This document shows positions 29,577 to 38,563 of a stretch of 64,000 nt of DNA, piece by piece. Both the position numbers and the translations under genes were made by a program. Origin of the DNA: Flagellimonas okinawensis (GTDB taxonomy: Bacteria; Bacteroidota; Bacteroidia; Flavobacteriales; Flavobacteriaceae); assembly GCF_029194005.1 (NCBI RefSeq), contig NZ_JARFVA010000007.1:1-64000 (forward strand), read 5' to 3'. A model generated the notes under the pieces. That model saw nothing but the letters and a program-made list of their open reading frames with translations, had not been told where the DNA came from and ran no database searches. Every line of letters starts with the position of its first letter. The first letter of the stretch is position 1.

Positions 29577-30055
29577 AGGTGTTTTTTCTTTAGATGGTGG
29601 GATCTTGTTTAGGTTGCTTATAGCTTGAAAAGATAATAGGAGCCCCTCACTGCACGATCAGGGTTTTGTGCAAAGCCTCAGTCGATTTGGCAACCCGTAA
29701 ATCAAAAATGGGGGCTAACCAAGTTCTTCTTAAAAATCTGCCCGTCCTGTTCTCCCTTGATGGATTCTTTCGTCGAATATATGTTGGTTTAGTTGCAGAA
29801 TCTTCACTATCCCTTTAGTTTCGGGCTGCATCCCATTGGGAGCAAATCATAGACACTACAAGACATCTTGAAGTTTCATAATTATGACAGCCTGCCAACC
29901 CGTAACCGGAAAAACGAATTCATTTACCCGGGTCAGTTGTCGGGGGCGGGCTGTTCTTTTCAGGCCTTTCATTAGAAATACCTTTGGCCTGACTCATTAC
30001 CCAAGCACCTCATATTGATTTGAGATGTACCTTAGTACTATTTCCATTCGTTAGG
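29577..30055. other. intergenic region, no gene seen
   Basis: About 480 bp with no supportable reading frame. It has mixed composition and a GC-rich patch (GTCGGGGGCGGGC, near 29938-29950). Confidence 0.5.
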
Positions 30056-30322
30056 TCATTCTTTTAATTCCACTCCTGCTTTCCTGCATAATTCCTTAAT
30101 TTCAGAAAGTGTTTTTGTGCCACAATTCCTAAAACCACCGATAACCCGCAACGAAAGTTTACCAATATCTGAAACTTTAAGATTGCTGTACATGATCCAA
30201 GAGGCCCGTTCAACCCCAAATGCTTCTGCATTGTTGTAGAGCACATTTTGTGTTCTTACACTAAGGTTGCAATCCCTTATAAAAGAATCCTTGTCTATTT
30301 TTGGTCCATCCTTCATATCCAT
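30056..30322 (-). CDS. orphan RNA polymerase alpha C-terminal-domain-like protein
   Basis: 88 aa. Residues 15-86 follow the pattern of the RNA polymerase alpha CTD: a first helix LSVRTQNVLYNNAEAF (compare LSVRSYNCLK), then VSDIGKLSLRVIGGFRNCGTKTLSEIKELC (compare the helix-hairpin-helix region with NFGRKSLEEI), ending AGVELKE. There is no N-terminal assembly domain, so it cannot replace the alpha subunit. The fold binds UP-element DNA and activators, and a free copy could act as a small DNA-binding regulator. It is encoded alone between the lipoprotein and the GIY-YIG-like gene. Confidence 0.7.
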   Translation of the reverse strand: MDMKDGPKIDKDSFIRDCNLSVRTQNVLYNNAEAFGVERASWIMYSNLKVSDIGKLSLRVIGGFRNCGTKTLSEIKELCRKAGVELKE

Positions 30323-30461
30323 GTAAAATTATAAGAATATAGGAAAAAGGACGTAAACATGTAGAGGTTAGCCGTTGGAAGGAATGAAATCTTAATGCGC
30401 TACATTTACAAACGTTACATATTCTTTTTCGGCATTACTTAAACTACGGGTTAATGCTCTT

Positions 30462-30884
30462 TCAAGACATCATGTTTAAAGGTGGTAATTCACCAAATTC
30501 CTTGACATAGGATTTCAGTTTCTCACTTTCCATTTCCACGCTCTTGTCAGTGCCATGGAGTTCGACATAGAGATGTTCATAGGGATACTTTTCTTGTAGG
30601 GTTTCGGAATCCATGTACCTAACACCACCTTCATGGTTTAAAGATGAATCATCTGGGGCCATGGCTTTTTTGAGTTCAATGACTTCATCGCAGAACTTCT
30701 GGGCCCGACCAATGTACAGCGTCCCCATAGCATCTGTTTTGTGCATTTGCTTTACTGCTACAATTTCAGTTTTTGGCAACATGCAATAAAGCTCATAGAT
30801 ACCTCCTCCATCACCGAAATCCCTATTTATCCTTTGCCAAAGCCTACTATCGGACAGCCTGTAGTTTGCGCTTCTTGTCTTCAT
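30462..30884 (-). CDS. GIY-YIG-like protein
   Basis: 140 aa. The spacing of GIYELYCM and GTLYIGRAQKF matches the two halves of the GIY-YIG nuclease motif, and the region ESEKLKSYVKEFGELPPLN contains a candidate metal-binding Glu. The residue usually Arg after YIG-x-(S/A) is not obvious, so activity is uncertain. It may be a small nuclease or a DNA-binding relative carried by the element. The promoter region at 30890-30960 is AT-rich. Confidence 0.55.
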   Translation of the reverse strand: MKTRSANYRLSDSRLWQRINRDFGDGGGIYELYCMLPKTEIVAVKQMHKTDAMGTLYIGRAQKFCDEVIELKKAMAPDDSSLNHEGGVRYMDSETLQEKYPYEHLYVELHGTDKSVEMESEKLKSYVKEFGELPPLNMMS

Positions 30885-31123
30885 AAATGTACTGTTGTAT
30901 CGGGGGAGGGTAAATATATGGATATCAACAAAAAATACCTATATGAATCGACCAATCCATAAAATTTCCCTACATAACTAAGGAATAGCTAGTTATTCAT
31001 AAATTAAAATTGCCCAGTGTCTTGATAACCACATTCCATTAGGTTTATTTGGGAGTCTCGTTTCGATCAACAATTGTACCAATCAAATTGGTATTAAAAA
31101 CCAGCTTTAAAACATCTAATACC

Positions 31124-31951
31124 TTACTTAAAGGACAATACAACCAGCCTCGATGTACCCGCTTCAGAAAGGTTGACCTTCAGCCTCTCCCCTTTGTCCA
31201 AATGAAATTTTGGATAAACATAGACCGATTGAACCGTTTGGCCATGCATAACATTAACAGGGACATTATGTCCATGCAAAGGCAGCAGTTCCAATTCCTG
31301 ATAAGAAGCCCTCCTCCCTCTTTTACCACTGACCTTGAACAGTTCCAAGTCTCCAAAATCAAACCGGACACCCGAATGGTTCGCTATTTCAAATTGGACA
31401 TACACCTCGTCTTGCATGTGGTACATATTCTTTACGGCCAATGAGAGCCCCTGCTTTTTCTTGACCGAATGCTTTCGTTCGGGCAGTTGCAAGAGTGATT
31501 CACAAGAGACCTGAAACCTTCGGTCACTAATGGTAAGAACCTCCGAGGAATCCGCAATCAAAGTCCGGGCTACCCTTTCCTGTTGGGCATCTTCCCTTAC
31601 CCCTTGGTCTTCGGTCCCGATGCGTTCCTCCAATCCAATAAATCTATTCGGATATTCTAGTTTTTCGGCATAACGGACCATAAAGGAATAGACACTTCCG
31701 TCCTTAGTAATGACCAGCAGATTGCTGTCCTTACCCGGAACGGCCTTTAATAGTCCCAAGGTCTGTCCTTTTTCCCGATTATAGGTAAAGGCGAAATTGT
31801 TGTTGCCCACGATGCCCTGCTTGATCTTGGCGGGAAAGAACAGGGCCATGTTCATATGTTCATTGGCATAAATGGTGTCCAAGGTTGTATTGTTGGCGGC
31901 TTGGGAGGCAACGGCAAGTAACATCCCAACAATGATGATTGCATTTTTCAT
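31124..31951 (-). CDS. traN: conjugative transposon protein TraN
   Basis: 275 aa with a signal peptide (MKNAIIIVGMLLAVASQA). The segment YANEHMNMALFFPAKIKQGIVGNNNFAFTY and the C-terminal YVYPKFHLDKGERLKVNLSE are typical of TraN of CTnDOT-type elements (DUF4138), the VirB9-like outer envelope component of the mating channel. It is last in the tra cluster traG-I-J-K-M-N, 47 bp after traM. Confidence 0.88.
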   Translation of the reverse strand: MKNAIIIVGMLLAVASQAANNTTLDTIYANEHMNMALFFPAKIKQGIVGNNNFAFTYNREKGQTLGLLKAVPGKDSNLLVITKDGSVYSFMVRYAEKLEYPNRFIGLEERIGTEDQGVREDAQQERVARTLIADSSEVLTISDRRFQVSCESLLQLPERKHSVKKKQGLSLAVKNMYHMQDEVYVQFEIANHSGVRFDFGDLELFKVSGKRGRRASYQELELLPLHGHNVPVNVMHGQTVQSVYVYPKFHLDKGERLKVNLSEAGTSRLVVLSFK

Positions 31952-31998
31952 GACGAAATGGTTTTAGAAGCCCGAAAGACCCCGGTTCAAACGAGATA

Positions 31999-32940
31999 TC
32001 AAGGCTTTATTTTTAAAAGGATTTTATAGTTTCTGTTTACGGTGGCCCTGACCTGACGGTTGGAGCGTTGAAAGATATTTTTCAGGCCCCTTACCTGGGG
32101 GACCCCCGGTACATTGATATCTCCCACGACATCATCGACCACTTCCTTGGACAGTTCGGCCCTAAGGGAATTCTGGATATAGAGACCTTCCAGCCCGTCC
32201 CGATAGTCATATGCCCTTAACTTTAAGGGAATATGGTCAATATTCCCAATATCCAGTACCATCCTATTGGGCTGAAAGCCCACGATTCCGAAAACGATGG
32301 TACCTTCTGGCACGACCTTACCGTGAATGACCATCTCTTCCAGAAGTCGGACTTCCAATCGGTCGTGGGCCCTGACTGTCTGTGTCCGATCTACCACCGC
32401 CGAAATAACCATGTCATTCCGATCATCTACATCGGGTCGGGGATCGGAAGCAAAGAACAATTGCTGTTCCAAGGCCATTTCAGGTAAGGTAGGTATTGTG
32501 CTTTCATTTTGTTCAGATCCATGCACCAGCTCGTTTGATTCCTTAGGAACATGGGCATTGACCTTTACGTCATTTTCTTTATATGGTTTCCGATAGGACC
32601 CCTGTGTATAATCAATGCGCCCCAAGCTGTAAATACTGTCCACAATCCGCGCCTTCTTCCTATCTATAAAATCTGGGGCAAAAACCCCTGTAGTATCCAA
32701 ATACTTCTCATCATAGATACTTGGCGCATTGGTCGTCTTCACCTCTTTAAGATCATCAATGGCCTCCAGTTTGGAGGCATACTCCTTTTGGGCCGTTTCC
32801 AAAGCGGGTACCAAGGGTTGCTTCAATGGTTCCACGGAATCACCTCCATCGGTAAGGAAGAGCATGGCATACACTACCATAAATACCAGGACCAACAGAA
32901 TGACGATCCCAAAAACGATTTTCTTTTTATCCAGTTTCAT
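31999..32940 (-). CDS. traM: conjugative transposon protein TraM
   Basis: 313 aa. One N-terminal membrane helix (about 8-30), a variable periplasmic linker, and the conserved C-terminal domain (ISAVVDRTQTVRAHDRLEVRLLEE, VVPEGTIVFGIVGF, GDINVPGVPQVRGL). This is the VirB10-like component that spans the envelope of the mating channel. It follows traK by 11 bp. Confidence 0.9.
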   Translation of the reverse strand: MKLDKKKIVFGIVILLVLVFMVVYAMLFLTDGGDSVEPLKQPLVPALETAQKEYASKLEAIDDLKEVKTTNAPSIYDEKYLDTTGVFAPDFIDRKKARIVDSIYSLGRIDYTQGSYRKPYKENDVKVNAHVPKESNELVHGSEQNESTIPTLPEMALEQQLFFASDPRPDVDDRNDMVISAVVDRTQTVRAHDRLEVRLLEEMVIHGKVVPEGTIVFGIVGFQPNRMVLDIGNIDHIPLKLRAYDYRDGLEGLYIQNSLRAELSKEVVDDVVGDINVPGVPQVRGLKNIFQRSNRQVRATVNRNYKILLKIKP

Positions 32941-32951
32941 AGCAGAAGTCT

Positions 32952-33563
32952 TTATAGGTCATTGACCTTTTTCAATTGATTTTCAAAATAGGCCGTGATC
33001 AATAGTCCATGGGGATTATTGGGAAAGTGTCGGTCGACCATATGAAGTTGACCTGAGGTCTGCAGTTCGTAGGTATCGGTTACCGAACCCCTGTCAATTT
33101 CAAAAATCACCCGGGACCTGAAGGAGAAGGCACCTGCTTCCCCAAAAAGATCGGTTTCCACGGACAGCACCTTTTGGACCAAGGAATATTGCAAGAGCCG
33201 GTTATAGACCCCATCGGCCTTTTTTTGCCGGTAGACATTGTCCACAGAACTGTCCCCCAACCATAGGGCCTTTTCCAAATGCTTTTGATAGTTACTGGCA
33301 TCGATACCATAAAAGTACCTATGGAACTGTTCAATATGGGCCAAGGCCTCCACCTCACGGTTTTCCTGTTGGAGCGTCCATTTCAATGGAATGATGGAAC
33401 CATCCGTTCCAATGGCAAAGTTTCCCGTCCTAGTTTCCTGATACATTTGATAGGCCACCAACACAGCACCCAGCGTACAGAGGGTCGATGTCATGACCAC
33501 GGTCAGGACCACAAAACGATTGGTCCGAAGTATTGCAGATATATTTTTATACATTGTTTTCAT
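32952..33563 (-). CDS. traK: conjugative transposon protein TraK
   Basis: 203 aa. VirB8-like inner-membrane component with one membrane helix (about 17-38), followed by the periplasmic domain (EVEALAHIEQFHRYFYGIDASNYQKHLEKALWLGDSSV is split by short loops), which matches TraK of the CTnDOT group. It is needed to assemble the channel. It follows traJ by 23 bp. Confidence 0.9.
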   Translation of the reverse strand: MKTMYKNISAILRTNRFVVLTVVMTSTLCTLGAVLVAYQMYQETRTGNFAIGTDGSIIPLKWTLQQENREVEALAHIEQFHRYFYGIDASNYQKHLEKALWLGDSSVDNVYRQKKADGVYNRLLQYSLVQKVLSVETDLFGEAGAFSFRSRVIFEIDRGSVTDTYELQTSGQLHMVDRHFPNNPHGLLITAYFENQLKKVNDL

Positions 33564-33586
33564 ATTATTTTAGGTTTGATCCGGTA

Positions 33587-34426
33587 CTAGGCACCGAAGA
33601 GTTTGAGTGAAAAAGAAGTTGCCCTTCGGTACAGTTTGAATTTCAAAAAGACGATAAAGCCAATGGTGCCCAGTTCCACCAAAGGCGCAAACACGGAACT
33701 CCCGTAATTAGTACCAAAAAGGTTGATCCAAAAGTTGGTCGTCAACTCCCCATAGAGGGCATTGATAAAAATGTTCACGAGAAAAAAGGCAGGTACCAGC
33801 ATGTAAACGGCCACATAGAGCTTAAAAAAGTTGTAGGCCAAGGTTCTGAACTTCTCAAAAACCGCCAAACTGATGACCAAGGGAAAAAAGGCACGCATGA
33901 TGCCGAGGAGAAAAAAACGTTCCGCCAAAAACATCGGATAGATGAACAGGTCCAGCAGCCAGAGGAACACACTAATGATAAATGCCAATAGCCGCATCCC
34001 GAACAAGGGACTGACCAGCGCCTCATAAAGCAGCGCCATCCCCTTTCGTGCAGCGTCCATGAATCCGGCATCCTCTTCAATGGAAATATCCTGCAACTGC
34101 AGGGGCAACAGATCCGGTGCCGTGCCGCGGTATTGGGTCTCAATGCCCACCAGGATGGTATCAAAGGCATCCAACACCTGATCGGAAAACAACACCAACA
34201 GCACCACGACAAAATTCTTTGCCAGTTCCGTTGGTGTCAGCCCCCAGGTATGTCCATCGCGTGCCGCTATTCCCTCATTGTATTTTTTGATGATATTGAT
34301 CAAAAAGAACAACAGGGCCAAGGCCTTCATGCCCGTGATGGTGTACTGGGAAAAATCACTTCCGGTGATGGTGCTGTACACCGCATCCACATATTCCAGT
34401 CCGATACTTAACAATACGCCGGCCAT
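33587..34426 (-). CDS. traJ: conjugative transposon protein TraJ
   Basis: 279 aa from ATG 34426. Polytopic inner-membrane protein with at least five hydrophobic helices, for example LLAFIISVFLWLLDLFIYPMFL and LGTIGFIVFLKFKLY. It corresponds to the VirB6-like TraJ of Bacteroidota conjugative transposons. It follows the VirB5-like gene by 2 bp, so translation is probably coupled. Confidence 0.85.
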   Translation of the reverse strand: MAGVLLSIGLEYVDAVYSTITGSDFSQYTITGMKALALLFFLINIIKKYNEGIAARDGHTWGLTPTELAKNFVVVLLVLFSDQVLDAFDTILVGIETQYRGTAPDLLPLQLQDISIEEDAGFMDAARKGMALLYEALVSPLFGMRLLAFIISVFLWLLDLFIYPMFLAERFFLLGIMRAFFPLVISLAVFEKFRTLAYNFFKLYVAVYMLVPAFFLVNIFINALYGELTTNFWINLFGTNYGSSVFAPLVELGTIGFIVFLKFKLYRRATSFSLKLFGA

Positions 34427-34428
34427 GA

Positions 34429-35037
34429 TCAATGGGTTGTTATACGGTTATTGATGGCCTCCTGCATTTCCCGAAAGGAAACAATGTCCCGGTATCGTTT
34501 GGCCTTGCGCTGGACCTCACCGACCATTTCCTTGGATTGGACTTCTTTTTCCTTGAGCACCCTGATCCGTTCCGCATCGGTCATCTTCAAAAAATCACTG
34601 GAGAGTATGTGTTCCACAAATTTCACGTCTTCCAGCGAGTGCTCGATGATGGCATTGAAGGCATCGGAAATGTATTCCACCTCCTCTGGACGGATATGGG
34701 GAGAGTCGAGAATGTCCCGCAGATCGTCCCGCACCAGATCGAAAAGGCGTTGGTGGTTCCGGGTCAGTTCACGGACCGCCCTTAATTGTTTGATGACATC
34801 GTTGACTTTTTCGATACGCTCTTTTTGTTCCCGTAAAAATTCCACGGTCTTCAAGAGTTCGGAGGTCTGCTTGGCCGATTCGATGATCTGTTTGCCCAAG
34901 GTGATAAAGTTGGTATTGTCATATACCGGCATCCCCTGGGCCGTAGCGCGGCCGGGCAAGTGCATTGCCAAGGACAGGGACACCACAATTATTAATAGGC
35001 TCATTTTTCCACTATTTTGATTCTCCTTTGTTTTCAT
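34429..35037 (-). CDS. traI: conjugal transfer protein TraI (VirB5-like)
   Basis: 202 aa with an N-terminal signal or anchor (LLIIVVSLSLAMHLPGRATAQ), then a long helical and probably coiled-coil body (TSELLKTVEFLREQKERIEKVNDVIKQ). This size and helical content are those of the VirB5-like TraI of the CTnDOT group, likely a minor pilus or channel component. It is not the F-plasmid relaxase of the same name. The ATG overlaps the traG stop by 4 bp. Confidence 0.78.
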   Translation of the reverse strand: MKTKENQNSGKMSLLIIVVSLSLAMHLPGRATAQGMPVYDNTNFITLGKQIIESAKQTSELLKTVEFLREQKERIEKVNDVIKQLRAVRELTRNHQRLFDLVRDDLRDILDSPHIRPEEVEYISDAFNAIIEHSLEDVKFVEHILSSDFLKMTDAERIRVLKEKEVQSKEMVGEVQRKAKRYRDIVSFREMQEAINNRITTH

Positions 35038-36323
35038 TCTTCCTTGTTTTTTAGGTTTATAAATGCTTTGATGGCTTGCTCCATATCACCATATGCTTCG
35101 TACAGGGCCATAATGGACTCATTATCCGGGCCCTCGGTCAGGTAGGCCGCATAGACCTCTGGGGGCACCTCCAAGCGGAAGATGTTGCTTTCCTTTCCAA
35201 TCTTGATAAAGATTTCGGTGTATTTAGGATGTCCGGAAAGATGGTTCCTGATGGATTTCAATTGATTCAGGTCATGTGCGGATAGCTGAAGTCTTTCCTG
35301 GAGCGCAGCATAGCCTTTTTCATTTCTAAGGCTATAAATGATCTGTGTATTCTCCAGAATACTGGCCGAGGTTGAATTCTGGGGCAGTTGGTTGATGGAC
35401 TGTAGGATGATGCCAATTGCCCCCTCCTGTTTCCGGATAGCCTGGTAATAAAACTCCACGCTTTCCAACACATTGTCGAACTTGAGCTGTTTGGCAAACT
35501 CATCAAAGAGGATGATGCCCCGCTCCTCCCTATTCCTCCAAACGGTCCGTTGGATGGCCGTTTTGATGAGCTTGAGCATCACGGAGAGAATCTCCTTGTT
35601 GTCCTTTACTTCATCAAGTTCGAACACGATCAACCGTTTATCCTCCAATCGATAGGACTGGTCTTCATTGGCGCCAAAAAGAAAGCTGTAGAGTCCTTCT
35701 CCCACATATTCCGAAAGGATGTGCAGGAATCCCTTGACATTAAAATATTCCGAATCGATCTGCAATCGTGACAGTAGGTCCTTTTGATGTTTGCTGACGA
35801 AATTGTAGAACCCTTCCAAAGAATGTGGAACAATTTGGCTTTCCTTATAGTAGGCCAGCAATAGTTTCTTCAAGGCCACCGACCATTCCTTTTGGGGTGT
35901 GGTACCGGCCCCCATTAGCTCAAAAAGGAAGAGGGAAAGATCCTCCAAGCGTTCTGGGATCACATCGTCACGATTCGATATATAAAATGGATTGATGCCA
36001 AGACTCTTACCGTTTTCATAACGAAGCACGGTACTCTGTCCGGGATAGAGGCTCGCGAACTTGGTGTAGGAACCGCCCAGATCGATAATGACCAGCCGGA
36101 CCCCCACCTCAAAGTATTGACGGAGCATGTTATTGGCCAAAAAGGACTTCCCTTCCCCGGTCGGGGCAAAAATAGCAAAGTTGCGTGCCTTGATACGCTT
36201 TTTCCCTTCGTCCCAGACATCTTTCAGCACAGGAATATTGAACTCGCGATCATTGAACACAATCCCCGTGCAGTCCGATCTATAATTGGTTGTATTTGTC
36301 CAAAGAAACAAAGAGGTGGCCAT
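35034..36323 (-). pseudogene. traG: TraG (VirB4-like) ATPase, N-terminally truncated
   Basis: 429 aa from ATG 36323, against roughly 800 aa for intact TraG. The C-terminal ATPase domain is complete: Walker A FAPTGEGKSF (52-61), Walker B GIILFDEFAK, and the closing ESIMALYEAYGDMEQAIKAFI. The N-terminal half is missing. The frame runs on only to a stop near 36441, with no further TraG similarity that I can see beyond about 36430, and a gene on the opposite strand follows. VirB4 proteins power the channel, so the loss, along with the absence of traA-traF upstream, suggests that the element cannot transfer by itself. A short functional form cannot be excluded. Confidence 0.75.
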
Positions 36324-36666
36324 CCGGAATCTTCCGGAGCGTTTTTGCTTTTCAGCCACCCGTGAGTTTTGGAGTACTCCTTTGCTATTTTTGGAAAGTG
36401 GAAACTGTAAGCGACCCTTTAGGTTACTTTCCAATGGACCTTACAGGCCGCATTACAGCATCCCATAAAAATGAACTTTCTAGAAAAGCCATGTCAGCAA
36501 CACATAGCGGAATCCATTTTCTGCGACAAAGTAAATTGAAGTGTTCATTTACATTGCAGACAGCAGTTGGACTTGTATTGGACATTTTTTAGACACCAAT
36601 AAAATCAAGGGTTCGGAAGGGTTCAGTAATATGATTTGCCTTTTTAAAATTTGTACTTTTAGTCCA

Positions 36667-37371
36667 ATGGATGAAAAATATATAGCAGAGATCGTTCGGA
36701 AGGTTTTTGAAAAAGCGAAGACGGAGCATGCTTCCCACTCTAGGTTTGCATTGTCCAGTCATATCAGCGACCATAGCGATTTGAGTTCAAAAACCTTGGA
36801 GAGGGCCTATGACAGGTATATCAACAAAAAAAAGAAGTACGGTGCCCCACAAGCGGAGAGTGTGGATCTATGCTGTAAATATCTAGGCTATGACAATTAT
36901 GCCGATTATATAAAAAAAAGAAAAACGGTCCCTGCCACAAAATGGACCATACCCATCCTCGTGGTCGTTTCCTTGGTTTTGGCGATCGTGATGGGGATAC
37001 GATATGGGAACACTACAGTTTCCACAGGTGAAAAGGCTGAAAACCAATGCATGGCATGGGCCGACTCCATATATGTGGAAGTCCCCTGTACTACCAAACC
37101 CTATTCTTCGTTTGGAACCAAGGTGGAGCCCATGGATATAACAAAGCTGAAGCATTTTAAAAAAGTGGACGTCAACATGGCAACGCAGTTCTTTTCGGAG
37201 GATGATAAACCCTTACTATGGTACCATAAGAACAAGGATGGGGAAATTGAATATTTTACGGCTCCGGGACTGCATCCGACCAATGACGAAACCTTGCGAA
37301 AGATCACCCCCTATATCATCCAGACCTATGTACCAGTGCACTCCTATAAAAAGGACTCCTTCTTAGAATAA
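36667..37371 (+). CDS. membrane protein of unknown function
   Basis: 234 aa from ATG 36667 (MDEKYIAEIVRKVFEKAKTEH). The N-terminal 90 residues are basic and helical and may bind nucleic acid or protein. One membrane helix lies at about 96-118 (WTIPILVVVSLVLAIVMGI). The C-terminal 115 residues would be outside the cytoplasm (CMAWADSIYVEVPC with two Cys, then PLLWYHKNKDGEIEYFTAPG). I do not recognise a family. It is one of the few plus-strand genes in the element and lies head to head with the broken traG. Confidence 0.6.
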   Translation: MDEKYIAEIVRKVFEKAKTEHASHSRFALSSHISDHSDLSSKTLERAYDRYINKKKKYGAPQAESVDLCCKYLGYDNYADYIKKRKTVPATKWTIPILVVVSLVLAIVMGIRYGNTTVSTGEKAENQCMAWADSIYVEVPCTTKPYSSFGTKVEPMDITKLKHFKKVDVNMATQFFSEDDKPLLWYHKNKDGEIEYFTAPGLHPTNDETLRKITPYIIQTYVPVHSYKKDSFLE

Positions 37372-37720
37372 ATGTGGGTTAAAATGCCTATCAACAGTTA
37401 ACGATATTTGTTTTTCAATCGATAAAACGACACCATTGTCCGTGGAATTCATCTATCTATGGTTTACCTGCCAAAAACCTATGGTTTTACTTCAATGTTA
37501 TTGAATTTCAATTGGTTATATTTACGTCTCCCCCAAGATAACATTAAACAAAGCTTTCATAGGAAATCTTTCCTTTATGCCACCATTTCATATATCCTAT
37601 ATCATGAAATGTGATTTGGAATTTAGGAATGTCTGAACATCCTATTATAAACAGAGTAATTGGTTATCCTCTAATACGGTACTTTACTTTTTTTCTTTTA
37701 TTTCTGTTGCCATTGATTGA
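37372..37720. other. intergenic region, no gene seen
   Basis: About 350 bp, AT-rich, between two convergent genes. I see no terminator with a strong stem and no frame worth calling. Confidence 0.5.
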
Positions 37721-38563
37721 CTATATTTTTATTTGGTTGTTTAAGTTATCTATACTTTTTAAAACCTCATCGTAGTTTAAAGTCTTATGGGTTTCCAATA
37801 TTTGATTGATGAGTCTGCTTTCTTCTTTTTTATCCACTTCAATTGAAAGCACCTCCTTGATGCTTTGTTTAGCCTCTGGATAGTTATCTAACAAGTGATT
37901 GATGTGTATCCCCAATAAGGCTGCACCACCTTTAATTATGGTATGGTCATCTGTATATACAACATCATAGTGCTCTATAGCTTCGTCCAGATGAATTTCC
38001 AGATAGTTTTGCAGGATAAAAGCGATATCATCCGCATCTTTATTCGTTTTATGATTTCGGTCTTTCCAAGCTACTATTTTTAGGAGCCCTATACCTGCCA
38101 AGGATGCAATTTGAATATTGATATCCTCATCAATACTTACCTTTAAAGACGCCTCATTTACGGCAGAAAACCCAAGTACCGACATGGCAAACTCTTCGTC
38201 TGGTGGCCAAAAGATTTTGTCGTCTTCCTTCATTATATTACCAAAAGGAACGATATCTAAATCGAACTTTCCCAAATATTGGAAGCGTTGCTTTTGGTCT
38301 TGGTCTTTAGTAAAATTAGGTAGTTGGGTGATACCTTCTTCAACTGTTTTGTATTGTTCCCAATCGTTGATGGTGATGGCAATATCCAAATCGTGAGTTA
38401 AACGTCCGGAACTTTCATCGTGTAACTCCATAATAATATCCCGCGCTGTTGCCCCAATGACAAAAAAGGAAATACCCGAAGCCTTGAAATAGTCGGTTAA
38501 TTCCTGAAGAATAGGCTTTAATAGCGGATGGTTGAACTTTTTACTGGATATGCTGTAACTCAT
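37721..38563 (-). CDS. AbiEii-like nucleotidyltransferase toxin
   Basis: 280 aa from ATG 38563. It shows the nucleotidyltransferase signature of the AbiEii/AbiGii family: FFVIGATARDIIM, then LTHDLDIAITINDW (Asp-x-Asp) and a later KTNKDADDIAFIL. Toxins of this family add nucleotides to tRNA or other RNAs and arrest growth; the exact target differs between systems. Its start lies inside the end of the antitoxin gene (23-bp overlap), the expected layout of a translationally coupled type IV toxin-antitoxin or abortive infection pair. Confidence 0.85.
   Translation of the reverse strand: MSYSISSKKFNHPLLKPILQELTDYFKASGISFFVIGATARDIIMELHDESSGRLTHDLDIAITINDWEQYKTVEEGITQLPNFTKDQDQKQRFQYLGKFDLDIVPFGNIMKEDDKIFWPPDEEFAMSVLGFSAVNEASLKVSIDEDINIQIASLAGIGLLKIVAWKDRNHKTNKDADDIAFILQNYLEIHLDEAIEHYDVVYTDDHTIIKGGAALLGIHINHLLDNYPEAKQSIKEVLSIEVDKKEESRLINQILETHKTLNYDEVLKSIDNLNNQIKI

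Noticed and set aside
36324..36434. TraG start at the upstream TTG
   Set aside because: The extra 37 residues lie next to the break and do not clearly continue the family; the ATG at 36323 is the first standard start. The choice remains open.
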